NCBI RefSeq assembly: GCF_049532965.1
Contig: NZ_CP186694.1
Span: 5,518,001-5,582,000 of the forward strand
DNA length: 64,000 nt
Reading direction: 5' to 3'
DNA from: Roseateles sp049532965
Lineage (GTDB): Bacteria; Pseudomonadota; Gammaproteobacteria; Burkholderiales; Burkholderiaceae_C
Part shown: positions 26,883 through 35,491 of the stretch, piece after piece
Numbering within the stretch: position 1 is the first letter of the stretch
Layout of the letters: every line of letters begins with the position of its first letter
Notes under the pieces: generated by a model
Database searches by the model: none
What the model was told of the DNA's origin: nothing
Seen by the model: only the letters and a program-made list of their open reading frames with translations
Translations under genes and position numbers: made by a program

Positions 26883-27524
26883 ATGATCACTCTGGCACTT
26901 TCCAAGGGCCGCATCTTCGAAGAGACCCTGCCGCTGCTGGCCGCTGCCGGCATTCAGGTGCTGGAAGACCCGGACAGCTCCCGCAAGCTGATCCTCCCGA
27001 CCAACCAGGCCGCGGTACGCGTCGTGCTGGTGCGCGCCACCGACGTGCCGACCTACGTCGAGTACGGCGGCGCCGACCTCGGTGTCGCGGGCCGCGACGT
27101 GCTGATCGAGCACGGCGGCGCCGGCCTGTACCAGCCGCTGGACCTGCGCATCGCCTGCTGCCGCATGAGCGTCGCGGTCCGCGACGACTTCGACTACGAC
27201 AACGCGGTGAAGCAGGGCTCCCGCATCCGCGTCGCGACCAAGTACACCGGCATCGCCAGTCAGCACTTCGCCGACAAGGGCGTGCATGTGGACCTCATCA
27301 AGCTCTATGGCTCGATGGAGCTGGCACCGCTCACTGGTCTGGCCGACGCGATCGTCGACCTGGTCTCCACCGGCAGCACGCTGCGGGCGAACCGGCTGGT
27401 CGAAGTGGAACGGATCATGGACATCTCTTCCCGGCTGGTCGTCAACCAGGCGGCGCTGAAGCTCAAGCGCGAGGCGCTCAAGCCCTTGATCGACGCGATC
27501 GGCAGCGCCATTCCCGCAGCCTGA
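26883..27524 (+). CDS. hisG: ATP phosphoribosyltransferase, short form
   Basis: 213-aa first enzyme of histidine synthesis (ATP + PRPP to PR-ATP). Short form lacking the C-terminal regulatory domain, so it would need HisZ, which is not in the window. Begins MITLALSKGRIFEETLPLLA; PRPP-binding block 'LTGLADAIVDLVSTGSTLRA' near residue 155. Starts the his operon; hisD follows after 70 bp. Confidence 0.96.
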   Translation: MITLALSKGRIFEETLPLLAAAGIQVLEDPDSSRKLILPTNQAAVRVVLVRATDVPTYVEYGGADLGVAGRDVLIEHGGAGLYQPLDLRIACCRMSVAVRDDFDYDNAVKQGSRIRVATKYTGIASQHFADKGVHVDLIKLYGSMELAPLTGLADAIVDLVSTGSTLRANRLVEVERIMDISSRLVVNQAALKLKREALKPLIDAIGSAIPAA

Positions 27525-27594
27525 TCCGCCGCCCGACCTTCGCTCGATCCTTGCTCGACCCTCGCTCGATCCGACGCCGCCCTGGAGCTCCGCC

Positions 27595-28905
27595 ATGACG
27601 ACCCTTCGCACCCTGACCACCACCGATGCCGACTTCGACGCGCAGTTCCAGCGTGTGCTGCACTGGTCGGCCGAGACCGATGCCGCGATCGAATCGCGCG
27701 TCGCCGAGATCCTGGCCGACGTGCGCACGCGCGGCGATGAGGCGGTGCTCGCGTACACCGCCCGCTTCGATCACCTGGAGGCGAGCTCGGTGGCCGGGCT
27801 GGAACTGACCCGGAGCGAACTGAAGGCGGCCTTCGACGGTCTGCCGGCGGACCAGGCGCGGGCGCTGACCCAGGCGGCCGAGCGCGTGCGGCGCTACCAC
27901 GAGCGCCAGAAGCAGGCGTGCGGCGAAAGCTGGAGCTACCGCGACGAGGACGGCACGCTGCTCGGCCAGAAGGTCACGCCGCTCGATCGCGTCGGCATCT
28001 ACGTGCCGGGCGGCAAGGCGGCCTATCCGTCGAGCGTGCTGATGAACGCGATCCCGGCGCAGGTCGCTGGCGTGCCGGAGATCGTCATGGTCGTGCCGAC
28101 GCCGCGCGGCGAGAAGAACCCGCTGGTCCTGGCGGCCGCCTACGTGGCCGGCGTGCATCGCGCCTTCACGATCGGCGGCGCGCAGGCGGTGGGGGCGCTG
28201 GCCTACGGCACGGCCACGGTCCCGCGCGTCGACAAGATCACCGGCCCGGGCAACGCCTACGTCGCCAGCGCGAAGAAGCATGTCTTCGGCCAGGTCGGCA
28301 TCGACATGATCGCCGGGCCGAGCGAGATCCTCGTGCTGGCCGACGGCACCACGCCGCCGGACTGGGTGGCGATGGACCTGTTCAGCCAGGCCGAGCACGA
28401 CGAACTGGCGCAGAGCATCCTGCTGTGCCCCGACGCCGGCTACATCGCGCAAGTGCGCGAGGCCATCGAGCGCCTCCTGCCCGGCATGCCGCGCCGGGAC
28501 GTCATCCGCGCCTCGCTCGAGGGCCGCGGCGCGCTGATCCACACGCGCTCGATGGAGGAAGCCTGCGAGATCAGCAACCGCATCGCGCCGGAGCACCTGG
28601 AGGTCTCCAGTGCCGATCCGCACCGCTGGGAGCCGCTGCTGCGTCACGCGGGCGCGATCTTCCTGGGCGCCTACACCAGCGAATCGCTGGGCGACTACTG
28701 CGCCGGACCGAATCACGTGCTGCCCACCTCGGGCACGGCGCGCTTCTCCTCGCCGCTGGGGGTGTACGACTTCCAGAAGCGCTCCAGCCTCATCGAGGTC
28801 AGCGAGGCCGGTGCCCAGGTGCTCGGCCCGATCGCGGCGACGCTGGCGTACGGCGAGGGCCTGCAGGCGCACGCGCAAGCAGCGGAGTTCCGCCTCAAGC
28901 GTTGA
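27595..28905 (+). CDS. hisD: histidinol dehydrogenase
   Basis: 436-aa zinc enzyme for the last two oxidations of histidine synthesis. Blocks: 'GIYVPGGKAAYPSSVLMNAI', 'GALAYGTATVPRVDKITGPG', 'IDMIAGPSEILVLAD', 'LFSQAEHDELAQSILL' and 'GPNHVLPTSGTARF', which contain the zinc and catalytic residues. GGAG 8 nt before the ATG. The next his gene (hisC) is displaced by 2.6 kb of accessory genes. Confidence 0.96.
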   Translation: MTTLRTLTTTDADFDAQFQRVLHWSAETDAAIESRVAEILADVRTRGDEAVLAYTARFDHLEASSVAGLELTRSELKAAFDGLPADQARALTQAAERVRRYHERQKQACGESWSYRDEDGTLLGQKVTPLDRVGIYVPGGKAAYPSSVLMNAIPAQVAGVPEIVMVVPTPRGEKNPLVLAAAYVAGVHRAFTIGGAQAVGALAYGTATVPRVDKITGPGNAYVASAKKHVFGQVGIDMIAGPSEILVLADGTTPPDWVAMDLFSQAEHDELAQSILLCPDAGYIAQVREAIERLLPGMPRRDVIRASLEGRGALIHTRSMEEACEISNRIAPEHLEVSSADPHRWEPLLRHAGAIFLGAYTSESLGDYCAGPNHVLPTSGTARFSSPLGVYDFQKRSSLIEVSEAGAQVLGPIAATLAYGEGLQAHAQAAEFRLKR

Positions 28906-29057
28906 AGCGCACCGGTGGGGCAGCGCAGATTTCACGCTGAGGCGCCGGGCAAACCCTGGCTCGTCGATAAACCACCACTTTTGACGCTGTTTCGCGCTTC
29001 GCCGGGCGGGGGCGCGTTCTAGGATTCGCCGACATCTCCATCAAAGGACGGCGAAGC

Positions 29058-30608
29058 ATGAAGGTCTCCGATCTGCGCGTCGGTGTGCGCATCTCCTTGG
29101 GATTCGCGGCGGTGCTGCTGGCCACGGTGCTCGTGGGCGCAGCGGCGATCAACCGCATGCAGGTGATCCAGGGCAACGTCGAAACCATGGGATCCAACTG
29201 GATCCCGTCGATCAACGCGATCAACGCGTTGCGCGGCCAGCTCAATGAGCTGCGCCGGGCCGAGATGGCCATGTGCCTGAAGGACGTCGTCCTGGAGGTC
29301 GAGCAGGAGCAGGAGCGCATCAAGACGCTGCGCGAGAAGACGCTGCCCGAGCTGGCCAAGACCTACGAGTCGATGGTCTCGTCGCCGGAGGAGGCCGAGG
29401 CCTGGAAGCAGGCCAAGGCCCGGTATGCGACCTTCACGGCGATCCAGGACAAGCTGGTCGCGGCCCGCAAGGCCGGCAACCGCGGCGAGTACCTGGCGAC
29501 GGTCACCGGTGAGTCGGGCAAGGCGTTCGCCGATGTCATCGCCGCCGTGCAGGCGCTGGTCGACATCAACACCGCCGGCGCGGGCCGCAGCGTCGACGAC
29601 TCCCGAGCCGCCTACAAGGCGGTGCTCACGACGATGGGCGTGCTGATCGCCGCGGCCCTTGCCGCGGGCGGCGTGCTGGCCTTCTACCTGACGCGCAGCA
29701 CCGTCCGGCCGCTGACGGACATGGTGGGCGTGGCCAGCCGCGTCGCCGAGGGCGACCTCACCGTGCACATCGACACCTCGCGCAGGGACGAGCTGGGCCA
29801 GTTGGCGCAGGCGCTGTCGGCCATGCAGGGCGCGCTGAATCGCTCGCTGTCCTCGGTGCGCGCCAGTGCGGAGAGCATCGCGATGTCCAGTGGCGAGGTC
29901 GCCGCGGGCAGCAGCGATCTCTCGGCCCGCACCGAACAGATGGCCTCCAGCCTGGAGGAGACCTCCGCCACGATGCAGGCGCTGACGGACACCGTCCGCA
30001 TGAATGCCGACGCCACCCGGCAGGCGAGCCAGCTGGCGCTCAATGCCAGCCAGGTCGCTGACCGGGGCGGGGTGGTGGTGTCGGAGGTCGTCACGACGAT
30101 GGACCAGATCAATGCGTCCTCGCGCAAGATCGCCGACATCATCGGCACGATCGACGGCATCGCCTTCCAGACCAACATCCTGGCGTTGAACGCGGCGGTC
30201 GAGGCGGCCCGGGCCGGCGAGCAGGGACGCGGTTTCGCGGTCGTCGCCGGGGAAGTCCGTTCGCTCGCGCAGCGCAGCGCCGAGGCCGCGCGCGAGATCA
30301 AGGGCCTGATCGGGTCTTCCGTCGAGCGCGTGGAAGCCGGGGCTCGCCTGGTGGGCAATGCCGGCGAGACGATGCGGGAGATCGTTGCGGCGGTCCAGCG
30401 GGTGACGGACATCATCCAGGAGATCTCCTCGGCCACGCAGGAGCAGAGCGCCAGCCTGTCCGAAGTGGGCCAGGCGGTGCAGCGCCTGGACAGCGTCACC
30501 CAGCAGAACGCCGCCCTGGTGGAGCAGTCGTCCGCGGCGTCGGAGTCGCTGCGCGAGCAGGCGGGCAGCCTGCAGCACGTGGTCGCCCAGTTCCGCCTGC
30601 AAGCTTGA
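29058..30608 (+). CDS. methyl-accepting chemotaxis protein inserted in the his cluster
   Basis: 516 aa. An N-terminal TM ('ISLGFAAVLLATVLVGAAAI') is followed by a four-helix-bundle sensor domain (about 35-190), a second TM ('GVLIAAALAAGGVLAFYLTR'), HAMP ('RPLTDMVGVASRVAEGDLTV'), and the MCP signalling domain with the hairpin tip 'GIAFQTNILALNAAVEAARA' and 'GRGFAVVAGEVRSLAQRSAE'. There is no C-terminal NWETF tether. The ligand is unknown. AAAGGACGG lies just before the ATG. It is transcribed with the his genes but has no pathway link. Confidence 0.93.
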   Translation: MKVSDLRVGVRISLGFAAVLLATVLVGAAAINRMQVIQGNVETMGSNWIPSINAINALRGQLNELRRAEMAMCLKDVVLEVEQEQERIKTLREKTLPELAKTYESMVSSPEEAEAWKQAKARYATFTAIQDKLVAARKAGNRGEYLATVTGESGKAFADVIAAVQALVDINTAGAGRSVDDSRAAYKAVLTTMGVLIAAALAAGGVLAFYLTRSTVRPLTDMVGVASRVAEGDLTVHIDTSRRDELGQLAQALSAMQGALNRSLSSVRASAESIAMSSGEVAAGSSDLSARTEQMASSLEETSATMQALTDTVRMNADATRQASQLALNASQVADRGGVVVSEVVTTMDQINASSRKIADIIGTIDGIAFQTNILALNAAVEAARAGEQGRGFAVVAGEVRSLAQRSAEAAREIKGLIGSSVERVEAGARLVGNAGETMREIVAAVQRVTDIIQEISSATQEQSASLSEVGQAVQRLDSVTQQNAALVEQSSAASESLREQAGSLQHVVAQFRLQA

Positions 30609-30682
30609 ACTGACAAGATCTGCGGTCCGCGGGCACACCCGCGGCCAGCATCCGAAGGCGCGCTGCGGTAGGGGTTGTGGTG

Positions 30683-30713
30683 ACACGAAGTTCGTGCAAC
30701 ACGAACTTCGTGT
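30683..30713. promoter_or_regulatory. operator-like palindrome of the toxin-antitoxin pair
   Basis: ACACGAAGTTCGTG-CAA-CACGAACTTCGTGT: two 14-nt arms in perfect inverted repeat with a 3-nt centre, and each arm itself contains a palindrome (CACGAASTTCGTG). It ends 15 nt before the antitoxin ATG. Paired binding sites of this kind are typical operators for ribbon-helix-helix antitoxins that repress their own promoter. Confidence 0.8.
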
Positions 30714-30728
30714 TAACCTGCGGCCCTC

Positions 30729-30947
30729 ATGAAGAACGTCACCGTCACCATGGAAGACAGCGTCGCCGAGTGGGCGAGGCTGGAGGCGGCGCGGCGCAAT
30801 ACGAGCGTGTCGCGGCTGGTGGGCGAGTTGCTCGCCGAGAAGATGCGCCACGACGACGCCTACGAACGCGCGCTGCAGGACTGGTTGCATCGCGAGCGGA
30901 CCTGGTCTTCTGATGGCCAGCCCTATCCTGCCCGGGAGCTGCTGTGA
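30729..30947 (+). CDS. ribbon-helix-helix antitoxin (type II)
   Basis: 72 aa, beginning MKNVTVTMEDSVAEWARLEA and continuing 'ARRNTSVSRLVGELLAEKM', the beta-strand plus two-helix build of CopG/Arc-type repressors. The C-terminal part (Asp/Trp/Arg-rich) would bind the toxin. The downstream GTG start overlaps its stop by GTGA, and a large palindrome sits in its promoter. Confidence 0.85.
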   Translation: MKNVTVTMEDSVAEWARLEAARRNTSVSRLVGELLAEKMRHDDAYERALQDWLHRERTWSSDGQPYPARELL

Positions 30948-31495
30948 CGAAGCGAACCCCGGCCCGTGCGGTGACGCAGGCGCAGACGACGCCGATGTCG
31001 ACGATGTCGACGATCGAGCTGACGGGCCCCGTGTTTGTGGACACCTCCGTGCTGATCCTGAGCGAGGACGGCGCCGACGCACTGCGCCGGGCGCAGGCGA
31101 TGCGCTGGCTGCGGGCGTTGTGGCAACAGCGCCTGGGCCGTACCTCCAGCCAGGTGCTGAACGAGTTCTACCGCGCGGTGACGACCCGCATCGTGCCGCC
31201 CATGCCCAATGGCGATGCTCGGGCCGAGGTACGTCGCTACCAGCGCTGGGCGCCGTGGTCGACGGACCATGCGACGGTCGAGTCGGCCTGGTCGCTGGAG
31301 AGCCGTTTCGCACTGCCGTACGCCGACGCCCTCATCGTGGCCGCCGCCAAGGCGCAGGGCTGCGAGTTGCTGCTGAGCCTGGTGTTGCCGCATGGGCAGC
31401 TGTATGACAGCGTCCTGATCGTCGATCCGCTGCGCGCGCTGCCGGCGGGCGACGTCCCCTCCGACTCCGTTTCCTCCCTGGTGTCCAGCCCATGA
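30944..31495 (+). CDS. PIN-domain (VapC-like) toxin
   Basis: 183 aa from a GTG at 30944 preceded by GGGAG inside the antitoxin gene; MSTIEL at about residue 21 is an alternative start. PIN acids visible are Asp33 (VFVDTSVLIL), Glu74 (VLNEFYRA) and Asp128 (YADALIVAAA). The usual fourth acidic position (SEDLxHG) reads 'SLVLPHGQ', so an acid is missing. PIN toxins are RNases that cut tRNA or rRNA; reduced metal binding may weaken activity. The stop overlaps the hisC start (ATGA), so toxin and hisC are coupled. Confidence 0.85.
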   Translation: MTKRTPARAVTQAQTTPMSTMSTIELTGPVFVDTSVLILSEDGADALRRAQAMRWLRALWQQRLGRTSSQVLNEFYRAVTTRIVPPMPNGDARAEVRRYQRWAPWSTDHATVESAWSLESRFALPYADALIVAAAKAQGCELLLSLVLPHGQLYDSVLIVDPLRALPAGDVPSDSVSSLVSSP

Positions 31496-32592
31496 AAGCG
31501 TCCCTCGACCGTGCCCTCGGCGTGCTGCGCGACGATGTCCGCGCGATGCACGCGTATCAAGTGCATGCCGCCTCCGGCCTCATCAAGCTGGACGCCATGG
31601 AGAACCCGTTCCGCCTGCCGGAGGCGCTCCAGCGCGCGCTGGGCGAGCGGCTCGGCGCGGTGGCGATCAACCGCTATCCGGGCGAGCGCACCCAGCAACT
31701 GGCGCAGGCGCTGGCCGCGCATGCGAAGCTGCCGGACGGCAAGGCGCTGATGCTGGGCAATGGCTCGGACGAATTGATTTCGCTGCTCGCGATGGCCGTC
31801 TGCAGGCCGGGCGAGCGCGTCGCCGTGCTGGCGCCGGTGCCGGGCTTCGTGATGTATGCGCTGTCGTCGGCGTACCAGCATCTGGACTTTGTCGGCGTGC
31901 CGCTGACGGCGGACTTCGAGCTCGACGAGGCCGCCATGCTCGCCGCCATCGCCGAGCACCGGCCGGCGATCGTCTACCTGGCGTATCCGAACAACCCGAC
32001 GGCGAACCTGTGGGATGCGGCGGTCATCGAGCGCATCGCGCAGGCCGCGCCCGGGCTGGTGGTGATGGACGAGGCCTACCAGCCCTTCGCCGCGCGTGAC
32101 GCGATGGGGCTGATGGAGCGCCATCCGCAGGTGCTGGTCATGCGCACGATGAGCAAATTCGGCCTGGCCGGCGTGCGCATCGGCTACCTGATGGGCAACG
32201 CCGAGCTGATCCACCACATCGACAAGCTGCGTCCCCCTTACAACGTCAGCGTGCTGAACGCGGAGGCGGGCCTGTTCGCGCTCGAGCACGCCGAGGTCTA
32301 CGAGCGCCAGGCCGCCGACCTGCGTGCCGAGCGGCAGAAGCTGCAAGCCGCGCTGGGCGCGCTGCCGCGCGTGCGGCCGTATCCGAGCGAAGGCAACATG
32401 ATCCTCGTGCGGGTGCCCGACGCCGACCGGCTCCATGCCGACATGAAGGCGCGGGGTGTGCTGGTGAAGAACGTCTCCGGCATGCATCCGCTGCTGAAGG
32501 ACTGCCTGCGCCTGACCGTCGGCACGCCGGACGAGAATGTGGCGATGCTGGCCGCGCTGGCCGCGTCGCTGGACGCCTTGCCGCAAGACTGA
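31492..32592 (+). CDS. hisC: histidinol-phosphate aminotransferase
   Basis: 366-aa PLP enzyme. 'DAMENPFRLPEALQRAL', 'LMLGNGSDELISLLAMAVCR', 'VYLAYPNNPTANLWD', 'VVMDEAYQPFAARD' and the PLP-lysine block 'MRTMSKFGLAGVRIGYLMG' are typical. Translationally coupled to the preceding toxin gene, and followed by hisB after 21 bp. Confidence 0.95.
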   Translation: MKASLDRALGVLRDDVRAMHAYQVHAASGLIKLDAMENPFRLPEALQRALGERLGAVAINRYPGERTQQLAQALAAHAKLPDGKALMLGNGSDELISLLAMAVCRPGERVAVLAPVPGFVMYALSSAYQHLDFVGVPLTADFELDEAAMLAAIAEHRPAIVYLAYPNNPTANLWDAAVIERIAQAAPGLVVMDEAYQPFAARDAMGLMERHPQVLVMRTMSKFGLAGVRIGYLMGNAELIHHIDKLRPPYNVSVLNAEAGLFALEHAEVYERQAADLRAERQKLQAALGALPRVRPYPSEGNMILVRVPDADRLHADMKARGVLVKNVSGMHPLLKDCLRLTVGTPDENVAMLAALAASLDALPQD

Positions 32593-32613
32593 AGAACCCT
32601 GGTTGGAATCCCC

Positions 32614-33210
32614 ATGAGCTCCGAACGCATCGCCGAAGTCCGCCGCGACACCAAGGAAACGCAGATCCGCGTGCGCGTCAACCTGGACGGCACCGGCCAG
32701 TCGACGCTGAACACCGGCATCGGCTTCTTCGACCACATGCTCGACCAGATCGCGCGCCACGGGCTGATCGACCTCGACATCGAGGCCAAGGGCGACTTGC
32801 ACATCGACGGCCATCACACCGTCGAGGACGTCGGCATCACGCTGGGCATGGCGGTGGCGCAGGCGATTGGCGACAAGAAGGGCATCACCCGCTACGGCCA
32901 CAGCTACGTGCCGCTGGACGAGGCGCTGTCGCGGGTGGTGGTGGACTTCTCCGGGCGTCCCGGCCTGGCGATGGACGTGAAGTTCACCGCGGGTGCGGTC
33001 GGCGCATTCGACACGCAGCTGACGTACGAGTTCTTCCAGGGCTTCGTCAACCATGCGCTGGTGACCTTGCATGTCGACAACCTCAAGGGCCACAACGCCC
33101 ACCACCAGTGCGAGACGATGTTCAAGGCCTTCGGCCGCGCGCTGCGGATGGCGATGACGCTCGATCCGCGCTCGGCCGGCGTGATCCCGTCGACGAAGGG
33201 CACGCTGTGA
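32614..33210 (+). CDS. hisB: imidazoleglycerol-phosphate dehydratase
   Basis: 198-aa monofunctional dehydratase. Metal-binding blocks 'STLNTGIGFFDHMLDQIARH', 'DLHIDGHHTVEDVGI', 'GFVNHALVTLHVDNLKGHNA' and 'NAHHQCETMFKAFGRALRMA' are intact. GTGA overlap with hisH. Confidence 0.97.
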   Translation: MSSERIAEVRRDTKETQIRVRVNLDGTGQSTLNTGIGFFDHMLDQIARHGLIDLDIEAKGDLHIDGHHTVEDVGITLGMAVAQAIGDKKGITRYGHSYVPLDEALSRVVVDFSGRPGLAMDVKFTAGAVGAFDTQLTYEFFQGFVNHALVTLHVDNLKGHNAHHQCETMFKAFGRALRMAMTLDPRSAGVIPSTKGTL

Positions 33211-33875
33211 GCGCCACCGGGCAGGTCCAGCCGCGCACGGTGGCCGTCGTCGACTACGGCATGGGCAACCTGCGCTCGGTGTCGCAGGCGGTGCTGGCCG
33301 CGGCGCAGGACCAGGGCGTGCGGGTGGTCATCACCTCGCGGCCGGAGGAGGTCCACGCCGCCGAGCGCATCGTGCTGCCCGGCCAGGGCGCGATGCGTGA
33401 CTGCATGCGCGAACTGGCCGACAGCGGCCTGAAGGAGGCGGTGCTGGATGCGGCCGCCCGCAAGCCGCTGATGGGGGTGTGCGTCGGCATGCAGATGCTG
33501 CTGGACCACAGCGAGGAGCAGGACACGCCGGGGCTGGGCCTGATTCCCGGCCGCGTGAAGCGCTTCCGGCTGGAGGGCCAGGTGCAACCCGACGGCAGCC
33601 GCTACAAGGTGCCGCAGATGGGCTGGAACCGCGTGCACCAGACGCGGGCGCATCCGGTCTGGGGTCAGGTACCGGACGAGAGCTGGTTCTACTTCGTCCA
33701 CAGCTTCTATGCCGAGACGTCGGACCCGCGCGACAGCGCGGGCGAGAGCGAGTACGGCCTGCGCTTTACCTGTGCTGTGGCGAGGGATAACATTTTTGCC
33801 ACCCAATTCCACCCCGAGAAAAGTGCCGCGTCCGGGCTTGCCCTGTACCGCAATTTCCTGCACTGGAAGCCCTGA
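33207..33875 (+). CDS. hisH: imidazole glycerol phosphate synthase glutaminase subunit
   Basis: 222 aa from the GTG at 33207, which overlaps the hisB stop. Core: 'VAVVDYGMGNLRSVSQAVLA', nucleophile Cys in 'PLMGVCVGMQMLLDHSEEQD' and the catalytic His/Glu in 'IFATQFHPEKSAASG'. It releases ammonia from glutamine for HisF. Upstream frame to 33108 is not homologous. Confidence 0.96.
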   Translation: MSATGQVQPRTVAVVDYGMGNLRSVSQAVLAAAQDQGVRVVITSRPEEVHAAERIVLPGQGAMRDCMRELADSGLKEAVLDAAARKPLMGVCVGMQMLLDHSEEQDTPGLGLIPGRVKRFRLEGQVQPDGSRYKVPQMGWNRVHQTRAHPVWGQVPDESWFYFVHSFYAETSDPRDSAGESEYGLRFTCAVARDNIFATQFHPEKSAASGLALYRNFLHWKP

Positions 33876-33965
33876 CCCCCGGCTTCCCGTTCTGCGTTGC
33901 ACGCGCCGTTCTCGTCCGCGCTTCCTCCCATCCTTCCCTTTCCTTCACCCTCAGCTCCCTCGGCC

Positions 33966-34709
33966 ATGCTGCTGATTCCCGCGATCGACCTGAAAGACGG
34001 CAAGTGCGTCCGCCTCAAGCAAGGCGACATGAACGACTCCACCACCTTTGGCGAAGACCCGGCCCAGATGGCCCGCCGATGGGTCGATGCGGGCGCGCGT
34101 CGCCTGCATCTGGTGGACCTGAACGGGGCCTTCGCCGGCAAGCCGGTCAACGAGGCCGCCATCAAGGCGATCCTCCGCGAGGTCGGCGACGACATCCCGG
34201 TGCAACTGGGGGGCGGCATCCGCGACCTGGACACGATCGAGCGCTACCTGGACGACGGGCTCTCGTACGTGATCATCGGCACGGCGGCGGTGAAGAACCC
34301 GGGCTTCCTGAAGGATGCGGCGTCGGCCTTCGGCGGTCACATCATCGTTGGCCTGGATGCCAAGGACGGCAAGGTGGCCACCGACGGCTGGAGCAAGCTG
34401 ACCGGCCATGAGGTCATCGACCTGGCGAAGAAGTTCGAGGACTACGGGGTCGAGGGCGTCATCTACACCGACATCGGCCGCGACGGCATGCTGACGGGCA
34501 TCAACATCGACGCGACGGTGAAGCTGGCGCAGGCGCTGTCGATTCCGGTGATCGCCTCGGGCGGCCTGTCCAACCTGCAGGACATCGAGGCGCTGTGCGC
34601 GGTCGAGCCGGAGGGCGTCGAAGGCGTGATCTGCGGCCGCGCGATCTACACCGGCGACCTGGACTTCGCCGCGGCGCAGCGTCGCGCCGACGAGCTGAAC
34701 GGGAGCTGA
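33966..34709 (+). CDS. hisA: ProFAR isomerase
   Basis: 247-aa (beta/alpha)8 isomerase. Starts MLLIPAIDLKDGKCVRLKQG (catalytic Asp8), with 'VQLGGGIRDLDTIERYLDDG', 'VIYTDIGRDGMLTGINIDAT' (catalytic Asp) and 'IPVIASGGLSNLQDIEAL'. Ends one base before the hisF start. Confidence 0.96.
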   Translation: MLLIPAIDLKDGKCVRLKQGDMNDSTTFGEDPAQMARRWVDAGARRLHLVDLNGAFAGKPVNEAAIKAILREVGDDIPVQLGGGIRDLDTIERYLDDGLSYVIIGTAAVKNPGFLKDAASAFGGHIIVGLDAKDGKVATDGWSKLTGHEVIDLAKKFEDYGVEGVIYTDIGRDGMLTGINIDATVKLAQALSIPVIASGGLSNLQDIEALCAVEPEGVEGVICGRAIYTGDLDFAAAQRRADELNGS

Positions 34710-34710
34710 G

Positions 34711-35481
34711 GTGCTGGCCAAGCGCATCATCCCGTGCCTGGACGTGACCGGTGGCCGCGTCGTCAAGGGCGTCAACTTCGTCGAGCTGCGCGATGCCGGC
34801 GATCCGGTCGAGATTGCGGCCCGCTACAACGAGCAGGGCGCGGACGAGCTGACCTTCCTCGACATCACCGCCACCAGCGACGGCCGCGACCTGATCCTGC
34901 CGATCATCGAGCGGGTGGCGTCGCAGGTCTTCATTCCGCTGACGGTGGGCGGCGGGGTGCGCTCGGTGGCGGATGTGCGGCGGCTGCTGAACGCGGGCGC
35001 GGACAAGGTCAGCTTCAATTCCGCCGCGGTGGCGGATCCGGAGCTGATCCGCGCGGCGTCGGAGAAATACGGCGCGCAGTGCATCGTGGTGGCGATCGAT
35101 GCCAAGCAGCGCGTGAATGCCGACGGCACGACCGGCTGGGACGTGTACACGCATGGCGGCCGCAAGAACACGGGGCTGGACGCGGTCGAATGGGCGACCC
35201 GCATGGCGGAGTTCGGCGCGGGGGAGATCCTGCTGACCAGCATGGACCGCGACGGCACGAAGAGCGGCTTCGACCTGGCGCTGACGCGGGCGGTGTCGGA
35301 CGCGGTGAGCGTGCCGGTGATTGCGTCGGGCGGCGTGGGGTCGTTGCAGGACCTGGCCGACGGCATCACGCGTGGCGGTGCCGACGCGGTGCTGGCCGCG
35401 AGCATCTTCCATTACGGCGATCACACGGTCGGCGAGGCCAAGGCGCTGATGGCGTCGCAGGGCATTCCGGTCCGTCAATGA
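34711..35481 (+). CDS. hisF: imidazole glycerol phosphate synthase cyclase subunit
   Basis: 256 aa from a GTG at 34711, with GGGAG in the end of hisA. 'RIIPCLDVTGGRVVKGVNFV' (catalytic Asp), 'FIPLTVGGGVRSVADVRRLL', 'ILLTSMDRDGTKSGFDLALT' and 'VIASGGVGSLQDLADGITRG' identify it. In many relatives hisI and hisE come next; here rsmD follows after 10 bp. Confidence 0.97.
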   Translation: MLAKRIIPCLDVTGGRVVKGVNFVELRDAGDPVEIAARYNEQGADELTFLDITATSDGRDLILPIIERVASQVFIPLTVGGGVRSVADVRRLLNAGADKVSFNSAAVADPELIRAASEKYGAQCIVVAIDAKQRVNADGTTGWDVYTHGGRKNTGLDAVEWATRMAEFGAGEILLTSMDRDGTKSGFDLALTRAVSDAVSVPVIASGGVGSLQDLADGITRGGADAVLAASIFHYGDHTVGEAKALMASQGIPVRQ

Positions 35482-35491
35482 GCGTGTCGCA

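Noticed and set aside
29000..29057. FliA (sigma-28) promoter for the chemoreceptor
   Set aside because: GCCGACAT resembles the -10, but no TAAA-type -35 lies at the right distance.
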